Source of the DNA: Bacteroidia bacterium
Lineage (GTDB): Bacteria; Bacteroidota; Bacteroidia; Bacteroidales; UBA932
Direction: 5' to 3'
DNA: 17,272 nucleotides
NCBI GenBank assembly: GCA_021153285.1
Contig: JAGKTT010000042.1
Span: forward strand, 1 to 17,272
The notes below the pieces were generated by a model that had not been told where the DNA came from, did no database searches, and was given only the letters and a program-made list of their open reading frames with translations. A program made the position numbers and the translations under genes. This document shows, one piece after another, positions 17,183-17,272 of the stretch (position 1 is the stretch's first letter; the number at the start of each line of letters is the position of its first letter).

Positions 17183-17272
17183 ATGGCTAAAGAAGAAGTT
17201 AAGGACGGTACCGGCATCAATGCTGCGAAACTCAAGGCATTGCAGGCGACGATTGACAAGATTGAGAAAGAT
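17183..17272 (+). CDS. recA: Recombinase RecA, N-terminal 30 codons (cut by window end)
   Basis: The 30 visible codons begin MAKEEVKDGTGINAAKLKAL and continue QATIDKIEKD. This matches the start of Bacteroidetes RecA, where a short variable lead is followed by 'KL+ALQATMDKIEK' before the 'GKGSIM' segment, which lies beyond the window. RecA is the ATP-dependent strand-exchange protein of homologous recombination. The frame is open to the edge. The position of recX nearby supports the call. It diverges from rlmN across a 219-base gap with candidate promoters for both genes. Confidence 0.88.
   Translation, partial: MAKEEVKDGTGINAAKLKALQATIDKIEKD

Overview
The window looks like chromosomal DNA of a Bacteroidales bacterium, possibly from the Alistipes/Rikenellaceae or Cryptobacteroides side of the order. 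The genus is a guess. The order-level call rests on: a DUF4954 beta-helix protein; a very large thioester-less alpha-2-macroglobulin homologue; a patatin fused to an outer-membrane barrel; a bacteroidete-type recA start; starts without clear Shine-Dalgarno sequences; and Bacteroidetes-type -7 boxes (TAnnTTTG) in the two divergent gaps. I see no transposase, phage gene, tRNA, rRNA or CRISPR array. Gene density is high and no gene-free stretch exceeds about 220 bases.

Layout. Bases 1-175 hold the possible tail of a plus-strand frame and a weak hairpin with a T-run. From 6901 down to 176, on the minus strand, folC (folate polyglutamylation) is followed after 21 bases by a 1777-residue exported alpha-2-macroglobulin-like protein, probably on one transcript. 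A 72-base divergent gap (6902-6973) with a candidate promoter on each strand separates folC from a plus-strand gene (6974-8131). That gene encodes a stand-alone protein with a PurL-like AIRS_C domain at its C-terminus. It is followed by a leader with a strong inverted repeat and then by ppdK (8267-11008), whose codon choice marks it as highly expressed and which ends at a clear terminator. On the minus strand, rlmN, a patatin/barrel gene, recX and a DUF4954 gene lie nearly end to end (16963 down to 11061) and look like one operon. The window closes with the first 30 codons of recA on the plus strand, divergent from rlmN across a 219-base gap.

How the genes relate. folC and the PurL-like gene diverge from one small control region. 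Folate one-carbon units feed purine synthesis, so co-regulation is a reasonable guess. recX, the usual RecA modulator, sits near recA but is third in the operon that runs away from it, so its control is probably separate. The least ordinary items are the macroglobulin homologue, which lacks the thioester and carries a TonB-receptor-like MVVVGYG motif where the bait region should be, and the orphan PurL-like domain protein. I do not see a defence system or a biosynthetic cluster. Most of the window is conserved housekeeping sequence.
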